From assembly GCA_016928975.1 (NCBI GenBank), contig JAFGJR010000184.1, positions 1 to 64,000 of the forward strand: DNA of 64,000 nucleotides, in the 5' to 3' direction. Positions 50,578 through 59,573 of this stretch are shown here, piece by piece; position 1 is the first letter of the stretch, and each line of letters opens with the position of its first letter. Both the position numbers and the translations under genes were made by a program. Source of the stretch: Sedimentisphaerales bacterium (GTDB lineage Bacteria; Planctomycetota; Phycisphaerae; Sedimentisphaerales; SG8-4). Under the pieces are notes generated by a model. That model saw nothing but the letters and a program-made list of their open reading frames with translations. It ran no database searches and was not told the origin of the DNA.

Positions 50578-50831
50578 TGCCAGTCTCGCGGATCCAGCTT
50601 GCGCAAACCCCGCGTGCTCCTGTCAAACTCCGCCACATCGGTCTTGGACCACACGCCACAGAACTCGGCAAAGTCGGCCTTCCGGTCCCCGTTGCCGCCG
50701 GCCTCCAGACCAAGCGCCTTGCGTAACAGCATCTTGACCGTCCTGTTCAAACTGAGACCCTCCTCCCGGGCCTTTTCCTGGATCAAGGCTTCGAGAGAGT
50801 CGTCCAAGTCGTGCACGGTAATGGACTTCAC
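50574..50831 (-). CDS. vapB: Ribbon-helix-helix antitoxin (FitA/VapB-like)
   Basis: Protein of 85 residues with a GTG start and GAGGTGAT ahead of it. The N-terminal ribbon-helix-helix is KSITVHDLDDSLEALIQEKA and EEGLSLNRTVKMLLRKALG; the C-terminus (about 50-85, acidic and aromatic) would wrap the toxin. It neutralises the following PIN toxin and probably represses the operon. Confidence 0.85.
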   Translation of the reverse strand: MKSITVHDLDDSLEALIQEKAREEGLSLNRTVKMLLRKALGLEAGGNGDRKADFAEFCGVWSKTDVAEFDRSTRGLRKLDPRDWQ

Positions 50832-50975
50832 GATATCACCTCATCTATGCACCACAGCAGTTCATTTATGGTTCATCATACCCATCCAGGTGGTGGTGTC
50901 AAGGTCGCAGTCATTACCGTCACCAACCGGATGCCCAGCGTCCACGGGAGGAATCGGCGTCAGGCCCTGCCGCTG

Positions 50976-53687
50976 CTAATCCAGATCCAGCTCGTCGTCA
51001 TCGTGATTCGTCATCGCGGCCCATACCGGGTACGGCTCGCTCGGACCTCTCATGGCCCGCCAGAGAATCCGGTTCAGCACGTCTTCCGGGCATCGGTCCA
51101 CCTCTTCCAGGGGCAGGCGGGCGGAGACGATTGCATCGCGGCGCAAGGTGGCGTTCGACACCTTCTTCGGGTCCGGGTTCATCTGGTCCAGAGGGACGTT
51201 CGTGGGCACCGCCACGTACGGCGTGAGGTCGGGCACTTCGGTGAAGCAGTCGCTCATCGGCGTGGCGGTGGCGTCGATCTGATTCATCGGCGGCAGACCC
51301 AGGATCAGCTCGATGCTCCGGAGGATGCTCGTCTGGTTGTATTGGGTGCTGACGACGGCGTTGCGCCTGGTATAGGGGCTGATGACATAAGCCGTCGTGC
51401 GATAGCCGCTGACGTGATCCCAGCCGTTCTGGGGATCATCTTCAATGGCGAAGATGCAGGTCTTCGGCCAGAATGGGCTGTGGCTGAGCGCCTCGACGAT
51501 CTGTCCGAACGCCAGATCGTTGTCGGCCACCTGGGCCGCGGGCGTAGGCGAGCCGGCCTTGGTTCCCGAGGTGTGGTCGTCCGGCAGGCAGATGATGATC
51601 AGGTTGGGCAGCTCGCCCTTGCGCTCATAGTCGCGCAATTCCTTGATGAACTGTGCGGCCCGGAACACGTCGGGGATGTCCATGTCCCAGCCCACCGTCT
51701 GTGTGTTGAGGTAGGGGCGCAGCGATTCGATGGCGGGCCGGCTCCAAATCAGGATCAAGCCAGTCTGGTTTACGAAGTCGCGGTAGTAGTCCAGAAATCT
51801 CGGGCGGCCCTGCTTGCCGGGCGTGGTCCATGCGGTCTCCGTGATGGCGAACTCGCCGTAGACGCGAAGCGATTTGCCGTGGGCGAGGGCATTGTCCCAG
51901 ATGAACCCGGACGGAGCGTACGCCAGGGCATCCGCGCCGTCGTCATCCATGCCATCCGGGTAACTGCGAGGAAAACCCGCGAAGGACTTCTCCATGTAGT
52001 CGGTGGCGAACGCGGTGTCCGACCATTGGTGACCGTCGGCGCTGAGAATGCCGGAGCAGTAGATATTGTCCAGAAGGACGAACTGGCGCACCATCTTGTG
52101 CTGGTTCGGCGTGATCCGCTCGCCGAAGATGCACAGCGATGGATCGCCGTTGCCCTCGGGGATGTCGCCGAGGACCTGGTCGTAGGTGCGGTTCTCCTTG
52201 ATGATGTAGACGACGTGCTCGAAGACGGACGGCTCGCCGACCTGCTGCGGGATCGGTCGGGCCGGCTGGTTCGCTCGCGCCGGCCTGCCGGCCTCCTTGA
52301 GCAGCGGATATCGGTAGTTGTCGAGGACCCGTCGCGTCCACGCCGCAAGCTCTCCAGCCTTGGGGATGGGCACGAGCGACAGCGTCCCGTGGTACTGATG
52401 GGTATTGTGCTCGTGGGCTCGCGACTCCTTGAGGCCCTGGGTCGCGCCGACTCCCTTGATATTGGCCACGACCAGCCGCTGACGTGCGGCGTCATGGGCG
52501 ATCGCGCCCGGGAACCAACCCACGGGAATCAGTCCCAGGAGTTCGGACTTGCCGGGACGGAAGCGAAACACGGCGATGGCGTTCTGAGTCCCATTGGCCA
52601 CGTAGAGAGTGTCGCCGGAGGGATGAAACGCCAGCGCATTGGGGCTGGCTCCGAACAGGTCGGCGGGACTGGACTTGGCCCAGATGGTCTCAACCACCTT
52701 GTCCGTACGCGTGTCGATCACGCTGAGCGTGTCGCTGCCGGCGTTGGCCACGACGATGTAGCGTCCGTTGGGCGAGCCTGCTATGGCGGACGAATGCAGG
52801 CCGACCATGACCTCGCGGACGGGGGACTCCCCGGCCAGGCGAATTACCGACACGGACCCCTCATTGGCGATGTGGCGCACCGGATCCACTCGCACCCGGG
52901 TGCCCCGGCCGGCCGGCCCGGTGACGCTGTTGGCGTCGGGCACGCGGCCGCCCCAGTTGCTCACGTAGGCTTTGCCGCCTGCCAGGGCCACATCGTACGG
53001 GGCCACACCGACCGGCCACGACCGGAGTGCTTTCCCGGTCGCCGCATCGATTTCAATCAGGCGGTTCGACAGGTTCAAGACCACGTACAACCGTCGCCCA
53101 TCGCGGGAAATCGCCAGACCGGCCGGGATCTCTTCCTTGCGACGCGGCGCGCCGGCGGCAGGCAGAGCGATGGAGAACAGGCCGCTCACCAGGCCATCGG
53201 GACTGACACCAAAGACCTTCACGTCGCCGTCCACATTGGACAGGTAGATGCGCGATCCGTCCGGGCTGAAAATGAGGCCGGTGAAGCTGAGTTGGCCGGA
53301 TTTGTCGGGCTCGAGGACACGAGCGGGCACGGCGTTCGGGTCCTGGGCCTTGCTGGAAGGCAACGCCACGCGCTGCCTGATGTCGCCGGTCCGTGGATCG
53401 ACCAGCACCAGCTCCCGGGATTTCCCAGACGTAGCGAGCAAACGGCCGTCCGGGCTCAGGGCCACCGCTTGCGGCCGCATGCCGGGCAGCTCCACCTGAA
53501 TGCCGACCGGCGTGAGCACCTGGTGAACCGGTGTGACGTACCGTCGCGGCCCGGCTGCGCCCACCGTCTCCGTGCTGGAGTAATCCGTCGTCCGGCAAGA
53601 CCCAGCCAGCGCCAGCAGGGACAGCAGAGCGACGAGCACTGCCGATGGACGTGTCTTGCGCATGGATGCCCTCACGTTCTCCTTCAT
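50976..53687 (-). CDS. YncE-type propeller fused to phosphoesterase (AcpA/PLC-like) lipoprotein
   Basis: Protein of about 903 residues. The lipobox LALAGSC makes Cys31 the lipid-modified residue. Residues about 60-430 form a YVTN/YncE beta-propeller (LPGMRPQAVALSPDGRLLATS, RIYLSNVDGDVKVF, NGRYIVVANAGSDTLSVID, GDTLYVANGTQNAIAVF). Residues about 480-850 are a phosphoesterase (alkaline phosphatase superfamily) domain with VVYIIKENRTYDQVLGDIPE, QWSDTAFATDY and IEDDPQNGWDHVSGYRTTA. Family members of this fusion are seen in bacteria with unknown substrates. ATG 53687 has GGGAG upstream; an upstream TTG is unlikely. Confidence 0.87.
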   Translation of the reverse strand: MKENVRASMRKTRPSAVLVALLSLLALAGSCRTTDYSSTETVGAAGPRRYVTPVHQVLTPVGIQVELPGMRPQAVALSPDGRLLATSGKSRELVLVDPRTGDIRQRVALPSSKAQDPNAVPARVLEPDKSGQLSFTGLIFSPDGSRIYLSNVDGDVKVFGVSPDGLVSGLFSIALPAAGAPRRKEEIPAGLAISRDGRRLYVVLNLSNRLIEIDAATGKALRSWPVGVAPYDVALAGGKAYVSNWGGRVPDANSVTGPAGRGTRVRVDPVRHIANEGSVSVIRLAGESPVREVMVGLHSSAIAGSPNGRYIVVANAGSDTLSVIDTRTDKVVETIWAKSSPADLFGASPNALAFHPSGDTLYVANGTQNAIAVFRFRPGKSELLGLIPVGWFPGAIAHDAARQRLVVANIKGVGATQGLKESRAHEHNTHQYHGTLSLVPIPKAGELAAWTRRVLDNYRYPLLKEAGRPARANQPARPIPQQVGEPSVFEHVVYIIKENRTYDQVLGDIPEGNGDPSLCIFGERITPNQHKMVRQFVLLDNIYCSGILSADGHQWSDTAFATDYMEKSFAGFPRSYPDGMDDDGADALAYAPSGFIWDNALAHGKSLRVYGEFAITETAWTTPGKQGRPRFLDYYRDFVNQTGLILIWSRPAIESLRPYLNTQTVGWDMDIPDVFRAAQFIKELRDYERKGELPNLIIICLPDDHTSGTKAGSPTPAAQVADNDLAFGQIVEALSHSPFWPKTCIFAIEDDPQNGWDHVSGYRTTAYVISPYTRRNAVVSTQYNQTSILRSIELILGLPPMNQIDATATPMSDCFTEVPDLTPYVAVPTNVPLDQMNPDPKKVSNATLRRDAIVSARLPLEEVDRCPEDVLNRILWRAMRGPSEPYPVWAAMTNHDDDELDLD

Positions 53688-54005
53688 CTCTGTACCAACT
53701 CCCTTTCTCAAAGATCCAGTAGTTTCAGGACGTTCTCAATGGTGGCGTGTACGAATCGATTCATATCATCTCCTGCATGAACGCCGCTTGCTACGAACCC
53801 ACAAGAAACAGCAGGAGTCTGTCGCATTGTTGCCGTCGGCGAGTTCTCTGCGTCACCCACTGGCGCCGTAGTCTCAGCCTGGACTGCCGCGGGGCTTTCC
53901 ACCTTGCGGAGACAATCGCTGCCCTGTGCAGCGGCGTGCGCATTATACCGGGACGCACCGGCGGCCCCAAAGCGCGAAACCCAACATGCCTCCGGCCGAT
54001 TTCGC
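53688..54005. other. Intergenic stretch
   Basis: Between the divergent phosphoesterase and NTF2-like genes. Long in-frame extensions of the NTF2-like gene run through it but have random composition. Nothing recognised besides the promoter region that follows. Confidence 0.45.
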
Positions 54006-54035
54006 TTGACGCGAAATCGCGATGTGCCTATGACA
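53998..54035 (+). promoter_or_regulatory. Candidate promoter with palindrome over the -35 box
   Basis: TTGACG (54006-54011), an 18-base spacer and TATGAC (54030-54035). An 8-bp inverted repeat GATTTCGC-ttgac-GCGAAATC (53998-54018) covers the -35 box, which suggests an operator. It lies about 60 bases before the NTF2-like gene. Confidence 0.35.
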
Positions 54036-54097
54036 CTGGGGCAGTGGCCGGCGCAGTCCGCCCTGCAAGTGTCATCGGCGCATCTGGAGGGACATGC

Positions 54098-54475
54098 ATG
54101 ACCGCCAATCGAGAGCTGATCGAACGATATTTGCGATACTACAACGACAAGGATGTCGAGGCCATGGTGGCGTTGTTCACGGAGGACGCGGTCTTCGAGT
54201 CCGTCTCGAATACGACCGGCGTGATTCAAACCTCCAACCGGCAGGAGCTGCGCCAGTTGGCCATGACGAGCGTCGAATGGTTCGAGCAACGGCGCCAGAC
54301 GGTCACCGGGTGGGTGATCGACGACGCCCACGTCGCCCTGGAGATCGACTACTGGTGCCGCCTGGCCAAGGACTTGCCCGATGGCAAGAAGGCCGGCGAA
54401 GAGATGAGACTGCGCGGCGCGTCGTTCTTCACGATCCGCAACGGCCGTATCTGCCGGCTCGTCGATTACATGTAG
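54098..54475 (+). CDS. NTF2/SnoaL-like protein
   Basis: Protein of 125 residues in the cystatin-like alpha+beta barrel family: IERYLRYYNDKDVEAMVALFTEDAVFES at the N-terminus and GASFFTIRNGRICRLVDYM at the C-terminus. Related proteins are isomerases, hydrolases or simple ligand-binding proteins. ATG 54098 is preceded by GGAGGG. A long in-frame extension upstream has no homology and was not used. Confidence 0.82.
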   Translation: MTANRELIERYLRYYNDKDVEAMVALFTEDAVFESVSNTTGVIQTSNRQELRQLAMTSVEWFEQRRQTVTGWVIDDAHVALEIDYWCRLAKDLPDGKKAGEEMRLRGASFFTIRNGRICRLVDYM

Positions 54476-54633
54476 TGGCGAGCGAGCATAAATACTTGTG
54501 GGCAAAGCAATTGGTGAGTTCGTCGGACCTGAGGCCCGCGTTTGAAGGCCGCCCGGCGCATTCGATGAAAATTCGCTATGCACGAACCGGGCGAAACGTG
54601 TAATATACCGTTGCAGATGGTCTGTGGCTGGGG

Positions 54634-54660
54634 TTAGCTCGTCAACGGATAGCTAAGGAG
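54634..54660 (+). promoter_or_regulatory. Inverted repeat overlapping the yebC ribosome binding site
   Basis: TTAGCT (54634-54639) can pair with AGCTAA (54651-54656). The right arm runs into AAGGAG (54655-54660), the Shine-Dalgarno sequence of yebC. This could modulate translation; the stem is only 6 bp. Confidence 0.25.
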
Positions 54661-54665
54661 ATACG

Positions 54666-55418
54666 ATGTCAGGTCATTCACATTGGGCGACTATCAAGCA
54701 TAAGAAAGGCGCGCTCGACGCCAAGCGTGGCAAGATCTGGAGCAAGCTGGCCAGGGCGATCATCGTGGCCGCCAAGAACGGCGGCGGTGATCCGGGATCG
54801 AACATCACGCTGCGCTACGCGATCGACAAGGCCAAGGGCGCCAATATGCCCAAGGACACGATCGAGAAAGCGATCAAACGCGGCACGGGCGAGGTCGAGG
54901 GCGTCACGTTCGAATCGATCCAGTATGAAGGCTACGGGCCCAGCGGCGTCGCCATCGTTGTGGAAGTGCTGACCGACAACCGCAACCGCACCGGTCCGGA
55001 GATCAAGCGGATCTTCGAAAAGCACGCCGGATCGCTCGGCACTCCCGGCTGTGTAAGCTGGTCGTTCAAGCAAAAAGGCATGATCACCGTGCCCGTGGAC
55101 AAAGCCGACGAAGACGACCTGATGGAGCTTGTCCTGGGCGCCGGGGCCGAAGACATGCAGAACACCGGCAAGTACTACGAGATCACCTGCGAGCCGGCCG
55201 CATATGAGGGGTTGAAGAAGGCCCTGGAGGAGAAGGCAATCCCCATCGAGACGGCGGAAGTCTCCAAGATTCCTCAGACGACCGTCAGCATCTCGGATGA
55301 GAATACGGCGAGGAAGATCGTTTCGCTCATGGAGGCGTTCGAGGACCACGATGATGTGCAGAACGCCTACGCGAATTTCGATATTCCCGAAGAAGTGATG
55401 GCGAAGGTCTCTGCGTAA
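54666..55418 (+). CDS. yebC: YebC/PmpR-family protein
   Basis: Protein of 250 residues of the widespread YebC family, known as a DNA-binding regulator and, in newer work, as a factor that helps ribosomes through proline-rich stretches. Signatures: MSGHSHWATIKHKKGALDAKRGK at the N-terminus, GGGDPGSNITLRYAIDKAK, YEGYGPSGVAIVVEVLTDNRNRT and LGTPGCVSWSFKQKG. Length is normal. AAGGAG precedes the ATG. Confidence 0.95.
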   Translation: MSGHSHWATIKHKKGALDAKRGKIWSKLARAIIVAAKNGGGDPGSNITLRYAIDKAKGANMPKDTIEKAIKRGTGEVEGVTFESIQYEGYGPSGVAIVVEVLTDNRNRTGPEIKRIFEKHAGSLGTPGCVSWSFKQKGMITVPVDKADEDDLMELVLGAGAEDMQNTGKYYEITCEPAAYEGLKKALEEKAIPIETAEVSKIPQTTVSISDENTARKIVSLMEAFEDHDDVQNAYANFDIPEEVMAKVSA

Positions 55419-55472
55419 CGCGCATCACTCAGAGCTTCCGGCACAACGACCGCGTGGCGCAGAACCACCCCC

Positions 55473-55568
55473 TATGTCATTCCTGCGAAAGCAGGAATCC
55501 GCCTGCGCCGCGACGTTCCCCCGCTTTCGCGAGGGCAAGCCCGGACCCTGCTTTCGCAGGGGTGACAG
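55473..55568. repeat. dRS3-like inverted repeat, second copy
   Basis: The left arm TATGTCATTCCTGCGAAAGC and the right arm CTTTCGCAGGGGTGACA are inverted repeats, similar in type to 14744-14820. An internal CCCGCTTTCGCGAGGGC stem lies between them. It fills the gap between yebC and the convergent O-antigen ligase gene. Confidence 0.6.
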
Positions 55569-55599
55569 AAGGGGGACCATGACTGGCGTCCTGCACGGA

Positions 55600-57906
55600 T
55601 TACTTGCGCTGCGGTTGACCCGACAATTGTGAGATTCGATTCCTGGCGAGAGCGAAGTCTTCTTCCCCGAGGCGGCTGATCACCTTCTCTCGCTCGGGGT
55701 ACATCCGCCGGAACTGCTGCTGGTAGCTCTCTTCCACCTCGACCGCCTTCGTGTAATACGTGAGAGCGGCCTCCGTCTCGCCAAGCTGCTCGGCCGTCTG
55801 GCCCAGCCTGAACCAGAGCCGCTCGCAGCCGGGGTAGAGCTCGACGGCCTGGAGATACCAGTCATGGGCGTCCTGCCATTGCCGGCTCTGACTGTAGGTC
55901 TGAGCCAGCTTCTCGTAGTTCTTGTAGTCGGCCGGGTTCGTCCGGATTGCCTGGCGAAGACATTGGACCGCTTTGTCGATCAGCTCCGGCGATTTCTGCT
56001 TGGCCATCTCGTACTGTTGCAGATAGAGCCGGCCGTTGAGATTGGCCGGCGCTGAAGAGAGGGGATCAGCAACAGTTGCGGCGTCCAGCGCCTTGTGGGC
56101 CCGGTCGAATTGTCCGTTGGAGGCCGCTTGCAGGCCGTTTTGCATCCCCAGCGTAGCGCTCCAGACCGGTCGCCATACATAGAGGTAGTAGACTCCCACG
56201 ACGAGCACGACGCCGGCAATGAGGGCAGCTCGCCGCGCGGGGCTCGCCGGCATGGTGACAGGAACTTCGTTGTGCGGCGAAGTGCTCGCGATAAGGCACG
56301 CCATCGCTATCCAGAGCGTCATCCACACGCCCGGCTCGAAGATCGCGAAGTCGATCAGGTTGTGCAGCAGCACCGCAAGAATCGCGCTGGTCATGGCCGC
56401 CGACAGGACCGTTCGGTCGAAGGGAGATGTCTGCGGAAGCGTCTGCTCCAGCGGCGATGCGATGAGCACGAAGCCGACGAGAAAGGCCGCCGCAGGGGCG
56501 ACGTATAGCATGATGATCTCGTACAGCAGGACCCCTGGATCCCCACTGGATGTGGTGGGGATCAACATCGGCCGCAAGACCAGTAGTGAGCCCAACATCG
56601 CAAACAGCATCGTGAGTGCCGGTCTGCGGAACCGTGCCAGCCGATATGTTGCCTCAGACGCCGGGACCTGGCCACGCGAGGCGATTCGCCACAGGGGCAC
56701 GAAGACGATCGCCAGAAAGCCCAGCAGGCCGAGCGGGCCGCACTGCGTGACGACACTCAGCAGGATATTGTGCGGGTCGGAGACGGACTCAAGCGCCGCG
56801 GCCGGCTTGTAGTGCGGGTAGTAGTCCGAGAAGTTGCCGAGCCCGACCCCGGTCCAGGGGTGATCGGCGTACATGCGCGCCGAGGCGGTCCAGTACTGCC
56901 ACCGGACGAACATGGAGTTGCCGCCGGGCAGCGAGCCGTGTTTGAGGCCGTACCGGACCATGACGCCGCCCCCCAGGCCCGCCAGCAAGAGGACAAGCGG
57001 GACGAGGACCTTCAACACAAGCCGTCGGTGCGTGCCGAGCCGCCTTCGCAGGGCCAGTAGAGCCGCAAACGAAGCCAGTCCAGCGATGAATGCCAGGATG
57101 CCTCCTTTGCTCCGCGTGATGAGCAGGCCGGCAACGACCACGAGCGTGGCGAAGGCCGGTAGCAGCATCGGATGCAGACCGGCGTGGCCTTCGCCACGGG
57201 ATCGCTTGCGAATCAGCAGGACGAGGGCCGCGAACAAGGCCACGATGGAGAACGAAGCGGCCGAGTTGCTCGTGGTGAAGTAGCCGCGAATGCCGCGGGA
57301 GTAGAGCCGGTGCTCGAAGAGGAACTGCTGAAACGTTCCGGGATCGATGCCGAGCGGGTCGAGAAACATCTTGGGGTTCTGCTCGTATTGCTCGATCGTG
57401 ATTCGGTTGCTCACGAGGAGCTGCTCGGCGCACTGGTAGGCGGAGACGGCGCCCAGGGCGACCACGACGATCAGCACCAGCCGGATGCGGACGTCCGTGG
57501 TCAGGATTTGCGTCAACAGCAGGGCGGCCAGCAGCGGTCCCAGCAGGGTCAGGGCCTGATTGACCGCGGCTCGTTTGTCGGAGGCGCCGGCGGCCGCGAT
57601 GACCGCGGCTGCGACAAAGAGAGCCAGCCCGAATTCCATCCCCGTAACGCGGTAGGCAGGTCCGCCGCGATAGATGCGGACAATCAGCCAGAAGACGAAC
57701 GCGAAGATCAGTAGGCTCGATACGGTCAGACTGTACAGCGTGTCGGCGAGATTGGCCGGCAGCGTCGAGCTCATCTGCGCAGTCGGGGCCTCCGTGTACG
57801 TCACGCGAAGCGCCAATATGCACAGGCACAACGCCAGCAGGACAGTCTCCAGAATCCAAGGCGGCCTGTCCCCGGCGGTCTCGGCTTTAGCTGGCTTTCG
57901 GGTCAT
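55600..57906 (-). CDS. O-antigen ligase/polymerase (Wzy_C-like) with C-terminal TPR region
   Basis: Protein of about 768 residues with 12 or more membrane spans up to about residue 585. The Wzy_C-type stretch is SKGGILAFIAGLASFAALLALR, then RMYADHPWTGVGLGNFSDYYPHY, the typical WaaL/Wzy periplasmic loop. The last 170 residues are tetratricopeptide-like (LRQAIRTNPADYKNYEKLAQTY, WFRLGQTAEQLGETEAALTYY). It transfers or polymerises lipid-linked glycan repeats. ATG 57906 lies inside the end of the upstream MraY-type gene (20-base overlap), so the two are co-expressed. Confidence 0.82.
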   Translation of the reverse strand: MTRKPAKAETAGDRPPWILETVLLALCLCILALRVTYTEAPTAQMSSTLPANLADTLYSLTVSSLLIFAFVFWLIVRIYRGGPAYRVTGMEFGLALFVAAAVIAAAGASDKRAAVNQALTLLGPLLAALLLTQILTTDVRIRLVLIVVVALGAVSAYQCAEQLLVSNRITIEQYEQNPKMFLDPLGIDPGTFQQFLFEHRLYSRGIRGYFTTSNSAASFSIVALFAALVLLIRKRSRGEGHAGLHPMLLPAFATLVVVAGLLITRSKGGILAFIAGLASFAALLALRRRLGTHRRLVLKVLVPLVLLLAGLGGGVMVRYGLKHGSLPGGNSMFVRWQYWTASARMYADHPWTGVGLGNFSDYYPHYKPAAALESVSDPHNILLSVVTQCGPLGLLGFLAIVFVPLWRIASRGQVPASEATYRLARFRRPALTMLFAMLGSLLVLRPMLIPTTSSGDPGVLLYEIIMLYVAPAAAFLVGFVLIASPLEQTLPQTSPFDRTVLSAAMTSAILAVLLHNLIDFAIFEPGVWMTLWIAMACLIASTSPHNEVPVTMPASPARRAALIAGVVLVVGVYYLYVWRPVWSATLGMQNGLQAASNGQFDRAHKALDAATVADPLSSAPANLNGRLYLQQYEMAKQKSPELIDKAVQCLRQAIRTNPADYKNYEKLAQTYSQSRQWQDAHDWYLQAVELYPGCERLWFRLGQTAEQLGETEAALTYYTKAVEVEESYQQQFRRMYPEREKVISRLGEEDFALARNRISQLSGQPQRK

Positions 57907-58993
57907 TGGCAACGGTGGTCTCGAAGACTCCGATGATGGCGAGGATCAGGCACGTCTGAATCACGATAAGGATCGCGCCGATGAGGTTCACCTGGTACAG
58001 GAACGTCGCCCCCAGGCCGGTGCACAGCGTGGCCAGGTATAGAGTCAGGGCGGTCTGCCGGTCGGTCAGCCCGCGTCGGCGGAGGCGGTGCGAGAAGTGC
58101 TGCGTGTCGCCGACGAAGGGGCTCTTGCCCTGGCGAATCCGCAGCAGGGTGACGCTCGTGAAATCGTACAGGGGGACTGCCACCGCGATCAGCGGCAAGA
58201 GGACTGGGTACCACGAGCCGCTCCGGGCCTGCTGATAATAGTCGGTGCGAAGCGTCAGCAGGGCGACGAAAAAGCCCACGACCAGCGAGCCCGCGTCGCC
58301 CATGAAGATCGAGGCGGGCGGGAAATTGAACAGGAGAAAACCGAGCAGCGCGCCGAGGAAGACGATCGCCAGGCCGCCGACGAAGACCTGCCCGTTGAAC
58401 GCGGCGGCAGTGAGCAGGACGGCACCGACGATGGCCGCAATTCCCGCCGATGCGCCGTCCATGTTGTCGAGAAAGTTGAACGCATTGATGATCAGGACGA
58501 TCCAGAAAGCGGAGAGCACGGCGGTGACGATCCGGTTGGCAATGAAGAACTCCACGCGGACATCGCCGAGCCCGGCGGCCAGAAACGCCACGATGAACTG
58601 GAAGATCAGCTTGGGGCGGGGGCCCAGGGCTCGCTTGTCGTCCCAGAGGCCGACGAGGAACAGGATCGTGGCACAGATCAGGATGGCGAGCAGCTCGTTG
58701 GACCGGCGCAGGAAATCCGCCGGATTGACGTGGGCCCGCTCGGCCAGCGAGCCGAGATATCCCGGCGCGACGAGGAAGCGGACGGTCACGGCGGCGACGA
58801 TGAGGAACATCGCGAGCGTCAGGAAGATCGCCGTACCGCCGCCCAGCGGGATCACGGAGCGATGATACCGGTCCGCCTTCGGATAGGCGACCAGCCCGAT
58901 ACAGGGGGCCGCTCGCTTGGCCATCGCCGTCAACATCGCGGAGAACGCCATGGAACTGACGAGCAAGGCTACCGCCAATAAGATCAGCATCAT
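57887..58993 (-). CDS. Undecaprenyl-phosphate sugar-1-phosphate transferase (MraY/WecA family)
   Basis: Polyprenyl-phosphate N-acetylhexosamine-1-phosphate transferase of 368 residues with about 10-11 helices. The catalytic loops are visible: LWDDKRALGPRPKL (DD motif), NAFNFLDNMDG (NxxNxxDGxxG-type), FMGDAGSLVVG and HFSHRLRRRG (the HxH region of WecA types). It starts lipid-linked glycan assembly on the cytoplasmic face, and the neighbouring ligase/polymerase would finish it. The ATG overlaps the stop of the DUF4416 gene (four bases). Confidence 0.9.
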   Translation of the reverse strand: MMLILLAVALLVSSMAFSAMLTAMAKRAAPCIGLVAYPKADRYHRSVIPLGGGTAIFLTLAMFLIVAAVTVRFLVAPGYLGSLAERAHVNPADFLRRSNELLAILICATILFLVGLWDDKRALGPRPKLIFQFIVAFLAAGLGDVRVEFFIANRIVTAVLSAFWIVLIINAFNFLDNMDGASAGIAAIVGAVLLTAAAFNGQVFVGGLAIVFLGALLGFLLFNFPPASIFMGDAGSLVVGFFVALLTLRTDYYQQARSGSWYPVLLPLIAVAVPLYDFTSVTLLRIRQGKSPFVGDTQHFSHRLRRRGLTDRQTALTLYLATLCTGLGATFLYQVNLIGAILIVIQTCLILAIIGVFETTVANDPKAS

Positions 58994-59541
58994 TGCTCCC
59001 GGGCCGTGGCCCTCGACTGCTCCAGAAGTCGGGCTCGAACCTTCGCAAAAAAGTCGAAATACGGCTGGCTGCGATAGTCCGGGTACGTGTGCGGCAGAGG
59101 CCGCCAGCCGCCCCTGTCGTACGTCAACGTCACCTCGGCATACATCTGCCTGCCGATGTATATACGGTGAGAGTAATTCTTGGTTGTCGCCAGGACAAGC
59201 TTGGACGGCTCGATCAGCCCCGGATCCAGGTTCACCGGCCGGGGAAAAGGCAACCCGAGCGACCGGGCCAGCTCCTGCTCGATGGCATTCGTGCGGTGCT
59301 TGAGGTCGGCCAGCTCGCCCGGATCGACGAGCTGCGCGAAGCTGACGAATTGCCGGAGGATTCGCGGGCCGATCTGGTCTGCATAGTAGCTGGTCTGATC
59401 GAAAGGCCAGATGTTGCTGACGAGGTCGATCCCGCCCATCGTCGACTCCAGGCGGGCCCTGGCGGCGGACAGGGCCGACTCGTCACAGGCCAGAATACCT
59501 GTGATCGCCTTCACCGGTCTGGGCTCCTTGAGCTCCCACAC
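58990..59541 (-). CDS. DUF4416 family protein
   Basis: Protein of 183 residues of the DUF4416 family: WELKEPRPVKAITGILAC at the N-terminus (PVKLIxGIL pattern), FDQTSYYADQIG, FVSFAQLVDP, VNLDPGLIEPSKLVLATTKNY and RIYIGRQMYAEVTL. Function not established; it is often found beside lipid-linked glycan genes. The stop overlaps the next gene's start, so it is the first gene of a three-gene operon on the minus strand. Confidence 0.9.
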   Translation of the reverse strand: MWELKEPRPVKAITGILACDESALSAARARLESTMGGIDLVSNIWPFDQTSYYADQIGPRILRQFVSFAQLVDPGELADLKHRTNAIEQELARSLGLPFPRPVNLDPGLIEPSKLVLATTKNYSHRIYIGRQMYAEVTLTYDRGGWRPLPHTYPDYRSQPYFDFFAKVRARLLEQSRATAREQ

Positions 59542-59573
59542 GTTATGTGACCTGCATTCCTTTCGCCTCGCGC

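Noticed and set aside
50811..53780. Plus-strand ORF of nearly 1000 codons opposite the YncE/phosphoesterase gene
   Set aside because: Composition is a high-GC antisense shadow (rich in His, Arg, Val, Gly, no domain); the minus-strand frame has clear domains and a lipobox.
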